Assembly: GCA_008638375.1 (NCBI GenBank)
Contig: VIRR01000544.1
Coordinates: 186,001 to 250,000, forward strand
Length of the DNA: 64,000 nucleotides
Reading direction: 5' to 3'
Source: Nyssa sinensis
Lineage: Eukaryota; Streptophyta; Magnoliopsida; Cornales; Nyssaceae
Shown: positions 11,647 to 21,745 of the stretch, piece by piece
How positions within the stretch are numbered: position 1 is the first letter of the stretch
Layout of the letters: each line of letters opens with the position of its first letter
Program-made: the position numbers and the translations under genes
Notes under the pieces: generated by a model
The model's input: only the letters and a program-made list of their open reading frames with translations
What the model was told of the DNA's origin: nothing
The model's database searches: none

Positions 11647-13918
11647 TAATTGTGGAAATCACTGTCATCAGACAGGTATAGAATACAAACTGGCAGCATC
11701 AAGAAATGAATGGAACATGGCAAGGAGTAGCACATGATAGAGATCGGGTTTACTTACAAACTATTACTCTTATCTCCATCTAGAGATACTCTGATAATCT
11801 CTAGGTACGTCAGGCACATCTTTGTATATCCTGAACAATCATCATCAATCATAGATAGACAAGAATTCATCCATTCATGACTCATTTATCATCTTAGGAG
11901 TCTATCAGATAGTCTAATTAGGTCCATTGGCCTATTACCCATCTATTAGGTTTCAACTTATGCTATTAAATCACTTAAGTAGGCTTAGTAGCGTTTAGAC
12001 TTATAATTTACTTCATTTGGACTCTATTCGTTATCAATTAAGCATTTATTTAACCTTAGGGCAAAATGATAATTTTGTCATTCTTGCCCCAGACCATCTC
12101 GTGGTCCTCAGAATATTTCATATATCTCATATATAAATTCCTAAGTCTTTTGGACTTCATTTGGTATCTGCTTTTAAGCATCGGGACACATCGATCATTT
12201 TTTGTTTTATACTTTAACTGTTCCAAAGTCTTATTTAGCTATTCAATTTTTATACTTATATTTATGACAGTTACTTATATCAGATTGGCTTCTATTCGGC
12301 CTTTACTTTGTATTTTCTATGTCCAGGGGTATTTTGGTCATTTCACATTTTATGATATTCTGACCCCGAATCATTCTTTAAGCATATATATGAGTTTACA
12401 ATTATTTGGGCTTTCATTGGTATCAATTTCGTCCAATTTGGACTTTATTTGGGCTTCGTATTGTATTATGGGCATTTTAGTAATTTGACATCTTATGGTA
12501 GGACCACTCCGAAGTTCCCGGATGTCCAATCTAATATTTTTATTGTGTCCGGAAAGTTAAAAAATATTAAAATAGCCTTTTCCGGATCTCAAATCGGATT
12601 TTATTTACATTATTTATGGTCCAAGGGTAAAATCGTCATTTTACGCTATTTATAAAATAATATAATTAATTATTTAATTATTAACTTATTTTCCAGGGGC
12701 TCATTTGAATAAAATTCTCAAGAGCTGGGTTAGAATATAATTACCTAGAACTTTGGGCCAAATCGCAATTGAAGAAAGTTAAGGGTTTAATTCTTTTCAT
12801 TTAAACTCTTGAACCATTGGGTTCTTGGGTCAAAACCCTAGACCGAACCTCATAGTCCCAGAACTAGTCGATTCAGGTTAGTCCAAAGAACCAGTACAAC
12901 ATATCTCTGTTCCTCTAATTTGGCCCTTGTCTGTGTTTTAGTTATCCTCAAAACCTTGATTTTAATTTATAACTCATGTAACCAAACAACATGTAATCTA
13001 TTTAAATTAGGTTCAAAACGACATCGTGTACTTACCTCACTTATATCCGATCGGTTCCGACCCAACCTGATCCAGGTCCAACCCAATAGACTTAAAAAGG
13101 ACCCGTTTCTTCCTCGTTTTTCTGGTCATCTTCTCTAGCAAAAATCTCGGCGCCGGTCACCGGAACAACATACAATTTCTCCATTTTTCTTCCTAATTTC
13201 ATGTTGGTTTTTGAATCTTTTTACACCAAATTCATCCGAAGCCCTTAAGCTTTCATTTTGGATAGTTTTAAACCTTAAACGGTATAGCTTTCATCACCCA
13301 TTTTCAGTTTTTCGGCAAGAGACCAGTTCTGGTTTTTTGATCATATCATGGTCATTTTTTGACCATCTTTTCTAATTCAAAGTGTCGTAGAATCCTATCA
13401 TGGTGTCCTATCTGTTTCTATTTACCAAATTACGTTTATTTCATCTTTACATTTTTTCTGATTTCGGCTGTCTCAGTACAGAGGCAGTTCTCTTAGGTTT
13501 TTCTTTTAGTTTCTTATTGAACGATAGCTTCTAATCATTTTAAAACCAAAGAGAAGAAAGTTGAGTAGTTACCTTAGCCTCTTGCCCAAGTTTGGAAGCT
13601 CCTTTCTCTCACCATTCATGGCAGTTGCACTACAACAGTTCTCCACCTCTCTCTTTCTCTAGCTTCAACCTTCTCTTTCTTTTTTTAGTCTCTCTCACTC
13701 TTTCCTTGTTCTGTCTCACGAGTGGTTTTGCTTCCCAATTTTGCTACAAATACAGATATATATATAGAGGTATGCAAACGGTCTAGAATTTTCCTTCTCA
13801 CTTGGTAGCTTGCTTCATGCTAGAAGCTTCTATATATGTGTGCATCTATATCTTATGTTGATGTAATATATCCAGCAGCTTCCAACAACTTTTCATATGA
13901 AGCTTTCCAATTTCATAT

Positions 13919-14113
13919 GTATATATATCTATATATATATATATAATCAACAGCTTCTTCAAGAAGCTTCTTCTATATCTATAAATATATATATATATAT
14001 ATATATAACTGTCAACTTTTAGCTTCAAGAAGCTTCCTACATGATCCATACATCTATATATATATATATATAGTCAACTATTGTGGCTGGGTTATATCTC
14101 TCATATATATATA
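13919..14113. repeat. AT-dinucleotide microsatellites in the nested LTR
   Basis: Runs of TA occur around 13919-13945, 13985-14007, 14054-14072 and 14102-14114, separated by sequence containing AGCTTC motifs. A comparable microsatellite-rich zone occurs near the end of the homologous LTR at 35019-35360. Confidence 0.85.
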
Positions 14114-14596
14114 TAAATACATACATAATAGTATACCTACACATACCAATATATCTTTACATGGGGGTCTTTATGTATTTTTTTCCACCTTTAGATATAT
14201 TGGAGTATGCCTTACCGTATTAATAGTTATTTTATTTCATAAAATATTAATTTATGAAATGTTGGTAAAGTTGGCATAAAGTCGGACTCAATATCAGTAT
14301 TATTTATTTTACAGATTTTGGGTCCCCGTTCGTCTCCTATATTATATTCATTTCATTTTCGTAATTAATTCTTCATATCAGTCCCATTGATTTATTTTGG
14401 CACTCGGTTGACTAGGTTGTCAATTTTTCGAGCATACACTATCTTTGGTGGTCTGGCTTAATTTCATATCTTAGGATAATTAATCCCGTTATTGCATTTG
14501 AGCCATTTTGATATATTTTAAACATAATCGTGACATAACCTATCTTTCTTAGGTCAGAGTGCAGTCTACGTCATGTCAGATTTTTGGGATATTACA

Positions 14597-15300
14597 TAGT
14601 AGGCCTAGAGTACTCTGAGAAGCTCTTCAACCCACATCGCATTGGCTCCCTCCAACATTCTTTTTATTGCATTGAGGATAGTACGGTTGGTAACCTCGGC
14701 TTGCCTATTAGCTTGAGGATGCCTTGGAGAGGAGAAGTGGTGACTCATATGCAGGTCTTTATAGAATTTCTCAAATATCTTTCTAGCAAATTGCGTCCCA
14801 TTGTCTGAAATAATGACGCGGGGTATCTCGTACCTATACATGATATTTTTCCAAGTGAAATTCTTTACTTTTACCTTTGTAATGTGGGTTAGTGGTTCAG
14901 CTTTTGCCCATTTAGAGAAATAGTCAATGACGACTAGCAGGAATCTTTTGTTCTAAGGGACTTTTGGTAATGGCCCTACAATGTCCATTCCCCACTAGTT
15001 GAAGGGCCAGGGACTCATGATAAAGACGAGTTCATGATGAGGTTGATGTTGGTAAGAGGCGAAACATTGACACTTGTCACATTTTCGAACATATTCCTTA
15101 GCCTACTTTAACATACCGGGCTAGTAGTAGCCTTGGGTTAGTGCTCAGTAAGTTATGGTCCTACCATCGTTATGGTTGCCATAGATCTCTTTATGTATCT
15201 CGGCTAAGATGTAGTGAGCCTCTTCTGGAGTTAAATACTGTAGGAGGGCTGTGTGTAGGACTTTCAATAAAGCTTTTCTTTAAGAATTAAATACCGTGTT
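14597..15300 (-). pseudogene. Integrase, zinc-binding and core part, Tat-1
   Basis: On the minus strand the HHCC-type domain (HKEIYGNHNDGRT..., then KCDKCQ) precedes the catalytic core, with the Asp of WGMDIVGPLP (near 14980), the Asp of VIISDNGTQF (near 14810) and the Glu of HPQANRQAEVTNRTI, so all three catalytic residues are still readable. The frame 14605-14841 runs to the insertion at 14596 and continues at 6519. Stops, for example before WGMD, make it non-functional. Confidence 0.85.
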
Positions 15301-15362
15301 AGCCTAATTAGAACTCTCCTGGCATGATTTTTGTCTTTTGGAAGCAATCCTTCCTTTAGGTA

Positions 15363-16010
15363 CTAGATGATGGGAGTCATCCAATTCTGAGATTGTTCTA
15401 AAATTTGAAGGGATTGTATTACCTCAATACTAGGTTTTGATTGGTAGGAGATTTTAACCATTGATTCCTTTTTTGGCTTGAGATAAGAGGCCATATTTGC
15501 TAAAGCGTCGGCTCTGGAGTTTTTGTTCCTTTCAATCTTTTGAATGGTGAACTTGCGAAAAGACAGTTTTAGCGATTCCACCAGTTCTAAATATCTAGTC
15601 ACTTTATTTTCCTTGGAAAAAATTCTCCCAAAACTTGACTCACTACAAGCAGAGAGTCAGAGAATGCGTCCAGATCTAAAGCTTCACACTCTAAAGCCAA
15701 TTTCATTCCAAGGATAAGTGCTTCATATTCAACTTCATTGTTAGAGGCTCTAAATCCCAAGCTAATGGCTTTTCCGGTTACGATCCCATCAGGGGACTAA
15801 AGTATTATACTTACTCTAGAACCTTGGTTCATAGATGAACCATCAGTGTAAAGTAGCCATACCGAAGTGTCTGTAATGGTTTAAACCTTCAAATGCCGCG
15901 TTCCAGTAAATTCTGCTGTAAAGTCTGCTAATACTTGACCTTTGATAGCAGTTCGTGACACATAGGATATGTCAAATTCTCTCAGTTCTATTGATCATTT
16001 GACTAGTCAT
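15363..16010 (-). pseudogene. RNase H domain, Tat-1
   Basis: Minus-strand reading shows LLYTDGSSMNQGS (first catalytic Asp), ASNNEVEYEALILGMKLALE (catalytic Glu), LDAFSDSLLVVSQV (second Asp) and NSRADALANMAS (last Asp), the usual order of a gypsy RNase H. It lies between reverse transcriptase and integrase. A stop after LGFR-containing frames and a shift before MTRYLELVESL break it. Confidence 0.85.
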
Positions 16011-17230
16011 CCCGAAACTTTGGGTTTATGTAAGACTAATTTTAAAGGATAGGATATAGGGACTATGATAGGATAGGCTTGAAAGTATGATTTGAGCTTC
16101 CAAGCAAATATTACCAAATGTAAGGCCAATCTTTCAATTTCGGAATACCTTGTCTCGGTGTCCAGAAGTGTTTTACTGACGTATAGTGTAGGCCTCTAAA
16201 TCCCTTTGTCTTCCCTAACTAATGCAGAGCTGATGGCACTTTCTGACATGGCTAAGTATATGAGCAGTTTTTTCCTTGGTACTGATTTTGAAAGGAGTTC
16301 GGGAGAGGTTAAGTATTGCTTGAGTTATTGGAAAGCCTCTTCACATTCAGAGGTCCATTCTAAGGCTTTACTCCCCATCAAGGCTTTAAAGAACGAGAGG
16401 TACCGATCCGTAGATTTAGAGATAAAACTATGCAGTGCTGCTATCCTTCCATTTAACCCTTAGATATCTTTCTTGGTTTTGGATGATTCTAGTTCAATCA
16501 GAACTTTGATCTATGAGGGGTCTGCCTCAATTCCTCTTTGGGAAACTAGGAAGCCCAAGAATTTTCCTTCTGTGATCCCAAAGGTACATTTTAATGGGTT
16601 AAGCTTCATTCTGTGTTTCTTCAAGATGTCGAACGTCTGGCTCAAGTGGTGGATGTGGTCACCCTTCCGAACAATTTTGACGAGCATATCGTCGATATAT
16701 ACTTCCATTGTATCCCCAATTTAGAGGCCAAACATTCTGTTTAAAAGCCTCTAGTACGTAGCTCCAGCGTTCTTTAAATCGAACTGCATCACTCTATAAC
16801 AATAGAGACATCATTCTAATATGAAGGCTATCTTCTCATGGTCTGGAGGATATATTTGAATTTGATTGTATCTAGAGTAAACATCCATGAAACTCATGAG
16901 TTCGTGCTTTCCGTGGCATTAACAAGTTGATCAATTCTGGGAATAGGAAAGCTGTCTTTAGGATAAGCTTTGTTAAGGTCGGTATAGTCAATGCAGACCC
17001 TTCACTTGCCGTTCTTATTTTTTGCAAGAACTGTATTGGCAAACCATTCTAGGTAGAACACTACTCTTATTATTCTAGCATTTAGCAACCTCTTGACCTC
17101 TTTATTGATGATTTTGTGGCGTTTAGGGGAAAATGTTTTCCTTTTTTGTTTTACTAGGGGATGGCCTAGATCTGTCATTAGCTTGTAGGAGATGAAATTG
17201 GGATCTATTCCCTCCATATCTCTAGTTTTC
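16011..17230 (-). pseudogene. Reverse transcriptase, Tat-1
   Basis: In minus-strand order: ANTVLAKNKNGK (17002-17217 frame), VCIDY-type region with substitutions, SFMDVYSRYNQIQ, VMQFDLKNAGATYQRL-like sequence, then MEVYIDDMLVK (YIDD catalytic motif, near 16690) and NPLKCTFGITEGKFLGFLVSQRGIEADPS. The downstream connection carries IAALHSFISKSTDRYL and AFQ-type motifs. Several stops are present, so it is dead, but the active-site motif survives. Confidence 0.88.
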
Positions 17231-17617
17231 CTAGTAAATACCTAAAGGTTGGCCTTTAGAAATTTAACAATATCCTCTTGCTTAGAAGGAGACAAGGATG
17301 AACCAATTTGTATGTACTTTCCCTCTTCTTCAATATTGATGAGTATTTTGATGGGCTCCTATATTGTTTTGACTGCGTTGTCCATTCCTCTAAGACTCAG
17401 TGGCTCGTTAATCTTGGAAGGACATTCTTCTGCCCATTAAGGTTGGAAGAGGAGGAACTTTTCCTTTCATGGGGATATTGTAATTACTATTTGGAAGGCT
17501 TTTCTTTTAGTGCGAGGGCATAACATTCCCAGGCAATGGGCTGATAACCCGTAATGGTGAGAACTTTGTTGTTGTAGGCATATTTCAAGTATTGATGGAG
17601 GGTTGAAGTAGCTGCTC

Positions 17618-17962
17618 TCATCTGGTGATCCAAGGCCTCCCAATAATGACATTATAGGTAGATGTAGTGTCTAGGACCATGTATTCAAAGATTAATGTCT
17701 TTTGTCCATCCCTCTCTTCTATCGTGGTCGGTAGATCAATTCTGCCCATTGGGATGCTGAGATTCCCGTCGAATCTTGCCATGACAGCAGCGGTAGCTCT
17801 GATGTCATTAGAGTTGAGTTTTATATGTTTGAAGGGTTCGTAGAATAACACGTTGGTAGAACTTTCAGTATCTATAAGAACTCTTCTGATCTCAAAATTA
17901 TCAATTTTGAGTAAAATGACAAGAGCATCGCTGTGGGGACAATGTATCACAATAAGGTCCAA
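17618..17962 (-). pseudogene. Aspartic protease, Tat-1 (catalytic motif mutated)
   Basis: The 114-residue minus-strand frame has VIHCPHSDALVI, then RRVLIDTESSTNVLFYE and, at the end, YNVIIGRPWI. Retroelement protease has D-T/S-G at its active site. Here the Gly is Glu (DTESS), which should abolish activity, while the Tat-2 copy keeps DTGSS. The trailing GRPW motif is typical of Tat protease. Confidence 0.85.
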
Positions 17963-18239
17963 TTCAGAGAACTGGATCTGAGGTTCTAGCTTTATCTTTT
18001 TCTCAATAGTCGAGATCTAGATGATATGGGGTTCTACCCTTACCTCTCGAGCATATCTTTTCCTGGCTCAGCTAGACATTCTTGTCATCGTATTATTAGC
18101 GTGAAGCACGAAAATGACTTAATTATTTTGCCGTTGCTGATTATTTCAAATTTTCCTCTGTTCAGGCCTTTGCTCTTGCCTTCTTTGAGGTGGTCTTTCG
18201 TCATGGGGGTTTTGCCTCCTGTCCTGGTGGACAAACTCT

Positions 18240-19848
18240 TTTAGTCGTCCTCTCTTAATGAGATGCTCTATTTCTTGTTTTAGAGCCCAGCACTCCTTAG
18301 TCGTGTGCCCCTACTTTTTATGGAAATCGTAATACTTATTCTGATTTCTTGAGTCACGATAGCTTTTTAGTGGCTCCGGCCACCTTAAGTTTTCACGAGT
18401 CTGGATCTGTTGGAGTATGTGGGTAAGAGAAGCATTCAGGGGGGTGTAAGTCCTATACCTCCCAGAGTTAGAGTTGTTCTAGGCTCTAGGTGTTGTTTTC
18501 TTGTCAGGACTCCTGATCATCTTCTTGTTAGCTCTATTATCCCTCTTCTGAACTTGCTCATCCTTTTGAGCTTGTTCTTTTGCTTTTCGGAATGAGGTTT
18601 ATGTGTCTTCAAGATTAATATACTTCCGTGCTCTATTCATGAGTGCTGTCATATCGACAGAAGGATTCTTAGTCAACAAATCCTAGAAGCGTCCAAGCCT
18701 AAGGCCTGAAATGAGGGCCACTACTAGAAAACTTATACTGCAATCAGTTATCTCTGTAAGCTCAGTATTGAAATGAGCTATGTACTTTCGAAGTGATTCT
18801 CCCTTTACTTGCTTCACAGTTAGCAAGAATTCTGATCCTTTTCTTAACTTCCTGTTTGTCAAGAACTGGTCAAGAAATAGCCTATTGAGCTCATAAAAAT
18901 TACTGATCGATTTTTAGGAAAGGTTATGAAACCACTTAATGGCAGTACCCTTGAAGCTCGTTATGAAAGTTCAACACATGAAGACATCGGTAGCTTCATG
19001 CAGAGCCATTGTGTGTTGATAGTGAGATAGGTGGTCCCTAGGGTCTTTAGATCCATCGTAGAGGGTGAATTTTGGGACAACAAATTTCTTGAGTCGCTCT
19101 TCTGTCATTATGGCAGAGGTAAATGACGTGGAGAATCTACCGAGAAATTTACTCAACTCTTCTTGCTCTAGAGGGGCATGGAACCCTCTAGTTGAGATCG
19201 TTTGATCTTGAGAGTCTGCTATCTCCTCTACCCTCTAAGGGGCTTTGGGTAGGACTTGTTGTGCGATCGGTACCCATTGTTGATCTTGTCCTGCGCCTTC
19301 AGGTCCTGGATTCAGGGGATGAATTTCTCTGGTGTTAATAAGAAGATGCTGCTCCTCCAAGACTAGGGGGACTGAAGTCTCTAGAGGTGTAAATTCATGC
19401 GGCACTGGATTGGCTCTAGAGGCCGTTGGAACTGGTATCCTCATTCTGCTCTAGTAATGGATAGTAAAGTGAAACGTGGGCATTCCTCTCCCCACAACTA
19501 TTGACGACTAGGGATCAGCCCCAATATGAACAGTACCATGGGGGTGTACCGATTACATGTTAGAAAACTCTTGTTAGGGGATCCTCCGTCTGTGGTGGTG
19601 GTAGGAGGTTGAAGTCCTCCGTAAATAGCGTTAGTAGGAGGGGGAGGAGGGTTACTCCGTTGGTTCTGAGCTAGTGAAGCTAGAGCTTGTAACATGGTAG
19701 TGTGTTGTTCCTACATTTGATCAAACTGCTATTGAATTCGATCAAGTTGTTGTTATAAACGAATAAGTGTTTGTCCCTTTCCTCTTCCAACAGAAGGCTG
19801 ATTCTAAGGGTTTTGAAAGTTTTTTCTAGGACGAAGGCTGGGAGCCAT
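18240..19848 (-). pseudogene. Gag, Tat-1
   Basis: The start codon is placed at 19848 (MAPSLRPRK...), aligned with the starts of Tat-2 (37054) and Tat-3 (55925). A Pro-rich N-terminus (PPPPPTNAIYGG) is followed by the capsid region: KKFVVPKFTLYDGSKDPRDH, HYQHTMALHEATDVFMC, a TAIKWFHNL motif, LDQFLTNRKLRKGSEFL, and GESLRKYIAHFN. It ends in a zinc-finger-like NKYYDFHK-GHTTKECWALK. Many stops break it. Confidence 0.85.
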
Positions 19849-19920
19849 TGGCTTTTGGTAGAAAAAGACAATAGATTTATTATTTTGAAGAAAAGATAGT
19901 AAGAACGATTGTCGTTTGCA

Positions 19921-19932
19921 CAGACGGTGCCA
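19921..19932 (-). other. Primer-binding site of Tat-1
   Basis: On the minus strand TGGCACCGTCTG lies 3 bp after the 5' LTR. The Tat-3 copy (TGGCGCCGTCTG) is probably ancestral. Its first nine bases, TGGCGCCGT, match the complement of a tRNA 3' end of the tRNA-Asp kind, but the match does not extend, so the priming tRNA is not assigned. Confidence 0.6.
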
Positions 19933-19935
19933 AGT

Positions 19936-20395
19936 TGATGTTGCTTTTTTCTGGTTAGAGGGCCTCCCGTCCTTCGCTACTTGTCAAAAACTTGAGATCA
20001 GAGGGTCACCAAAAAGACTCCGATGGTAGCCGCTTCGATGATAAAGTCAGTAAAGAAAAAGAGACTGTAATTCAAAGGAAGAATTGAACATAAATTGAAA
20101 GCGTACCTTATAGTCTTATTTATAGGTTGTAGATCTCCTAAGTTAAGTGAGATTAAGAGTCATAAAAGTGGGGATTTGAAGATATCCAAAGATAGCAGTT
20201 GCCATATTGAACTCTGCTTCCTTATTTAGAGGTCGGTAGGATATAGAAGGCGGTGTTAGACTCTGGACCATATACCTCTGAACCCTCTGTGCCCTGTTGA
20301 CCTGGATAAAATAATCTTTCTTGATCTATTCTCTGAAGAGTTTTGGACAGACATGTGTCATGCTTTGAATATGTTTATCACTTTATGGTATATCA
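19936..20395 (-). repeat. Tat-1 5' LTR
   Basis: 460 bp, TGATGTTGCT to GGTATATCA on the plus strand. It pairs with 2181-2639. The minus-strand TATA box is at 20116-20124. Confidence 0.92.
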
Positions 20396-20400
20396 ATTCT
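20396..20400. repeat. Target-site duplication of Tat-1 (right copy)
   Basis: ATTCT, identical to 2176-2180. Confidence 0.9.
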
Positions 20401-20959
20401 CTTATGACAAGAATTCCAACAATTACAATTGACGTCACCCATACATAATACAATATCATCACTGTTGATGACACTTTTGAGTTATTAAATAAATTTCAAG
20501 TGGCCGATTATTATTTTTTTTGAAATTTTTAAGCATACATTTTTCAAAAATACTTTTTAGGAAATTAATTATTTTAGGATCTCAGAAAAAATATTATTGA
20601 GAATATAAATCTAATATCTCATAAAATTTTATTATTTTTATTAATAATTATAACGATTTAAGTATAGAATTGAAACATAATAATATATTTAGACTTTTTA
20701 TCCCATAATATTTCTGGAGTAAGATATTTAATCTCATAAAATTTTATATCCTATTCAACATATCCTCTCTGATCTAGCATTTTTATTTGATCGTCTAAAC
20801 GAGATCTAAGGGAATGAGAGGTACTTTCCTAACCTGCAAGTCTAGCTTTTAACCAAAGGATTAGTCTAATGACAAGTTGAGTTTGGATAAGTATCAATAG
20901 AGGATGTCGAGAGATAAAGGGAGCCACGACTTTCAAAATTTTGAATATTTTGTATTTTA
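20401..20959. other. AT-rich spacer, nothing recognised
   Basis: No gene or clear repeat seen. Confidence 0.5.
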
Positions 20960-21483
20960 GATAAATTATACTAATTTTTTTTAAAGTTTTTAATAATTAC
21001 GATGATTTTCACTAAAATTTCTGAAATGACACTGCTATCTTCTATTTTTATTGACAAACTACAATGACCTCTCCTCCAGTCTTATTTGTTATTCAAAATG
21101 ACAAAAGTTTCTCTTTCATTTATTTTTATTTTTTTGCATTTTTTTTGATTTTGACATTTTTTTCTAACTTTTTTTTACAATTTTTTTTCCATTTTACATA
21201 AAAATGAATTTAATATAAATAACATATATTTTTTAATCAAAAAAGATTTTAATTTATACTTATTTACAAATAAAAAAAAATTGTAAAAAAAATTGGTCAA
21301 AATTTCAAAAATGCAAAAAAGAAAAAACGTAAAGGGGGCAATTTTGTCATTTTGAAAAAAAAGCTGGAGAGAAGGTCTTTGAAATTTTTCAATAAAAATA
21401 GTAAGGGTAAATGTCATTTCAAAAATCTTAATAGAAGTCTTTGTAATTGTCAAAAACTTCAAGATAGGTTTGTCTAATTTATC
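20960..21483. mobile_element. Fold-back (MITE-like) element, copy A
   Basis: The two ends are imperfect inverted repeats of about 75 bp: GATAAATTATACTAA, AAAGTTTTTAATAATTAC and TTTCTGAAATGACA on the left match, in reverse complement, the right end (GTCATTTCAAAAATC, GTAATTGTCAAAAACTT, CTAATTTATC). The 524-bp AT-rich interior has no coding frame that I trust. A related copy lies at 58064-58543. Confidence 0.6.
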
Positions 21484-21490
21484 ATTGTAC

Positions 21491-21745
21491 TTTTTACCAC
21501 TAATTTTGTTAAAATTTTTAAATAAAATACGACTTGATCCCCTAATTTTGTTTATATATTCATATAAAATCCTCTAAATTTTAATATCTTTAATTTGGTC
21601 CTCCCAAAAATTTGATATGGTGTTTTTACCACTAACTTTGTTATAATTTTTTAACAAAATAAGACTTATCCCCTCTCTAAAATTTTTTTTTATATATTCA
21701 CATAAATTTTCTTAAATTTTAATACTTACAATTCCATGCCAACTA
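21491..21745. repeat. Two imperfect tandem units of about 130 bp
   Basis: TTTTTACCACTAA...TTTGTTA, CTTGATCCCCT-like and CTCTAAATTTTAATA-like blocks occur once from 21491 and again from 21623, in the same order with substitutions. Confidence 0.6.

Larger units (their letters stand above)
6520..14596. mobile_element. 8.1-kb nested insertion in Tat-1 integrase: long gypsy-type LTR with further inserts
   Basis: The insertion begins TGTCACGGCC, ends GGGATATTACA, and splits the integrase sequence GTTCGGTA/GGCCT, which is continuous in Tat-2 at about 28336-28355. The flanks are CGGTA (6515-6519) and TAGTA (14597-14601), which agree if the CG of the right copy decayed to TA by cytosine deamination. 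The TG...CA termini and homology to the 3.5-kb solo LTR at 32206-35707 mark it as a long gypsy LTR, possibly of Tekay/Del type. It contains an unclassified 1.5-kb insert and a small gypsy element. No pol domain of its own is visible. Confidence 0.8.
8276..14596. mobile_element. Long gypsy LTR (solo), interrupted by a 1.9-kb element
   Basis: Starting at TGTTGCGGCC (consensus TGTCACGGCC) and ending GGGATATTACA, this is about 4.4 kb after removing 9711-11646. Stretches such as 13140-13380 align with 34390-34650 in the LTR at 32206-35707, including CGCCGGTCACCGGAACA versus the CGCCGGAACA region, and the run from TTTTTGAATCTTTT onward. TAGTA flanks both ends (8271-8275 and 14597-14601). No coding domain is seen. 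AT microsatellites lie near its end. Confidence 0.7.
2181..20395 (-). mobile_element. Tat-1: Ty3/gypsy Tat-type LTR retrotransposon with nested insertions, inactive
   Basis: On the minus strand the order is 5' LTR (19936-20395), primer-binding site, gag, protease, reverse transcriptase, RNase H, integrase, a tandem-repeat block, an antisense ORF, a polypurine tract and the 3' LTR (2181-2639). Both ends are defined by LTRs of 460 and 459 bp and by the flanking ATTCT duplication. Removing the 8.1-kb insertion at 6520-14596 leaves an element of about 10.1 kb, a normal size for the Tat lineage. Stops and frameshifts occur in every domain, and the two LTRs differ at roughly one site in eight by eye, mostly transitions, so the insertion is old. 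Tat is assigned from the CDFH-DHGHT zinc-finger-like gag motif, the domain order, the antisense 3' ORF and the 3' tandem repeats. Confidence 0.9.

Noticed and set aside
12066..12655. ORFs rich in Phe/Leu/Ile resembling membrane proteins
   Set aside because: They lie inside the nested LTR, arise from T-rich DNA, and have no counterpart in the homologous LTR at 32206-35707.
21175..21462. 95-residue Phe/Lys-rich minus-strand ORF
   Set aside because: It lies within the fold-back element; its composition reflects A/T runs and no family is recognisable.
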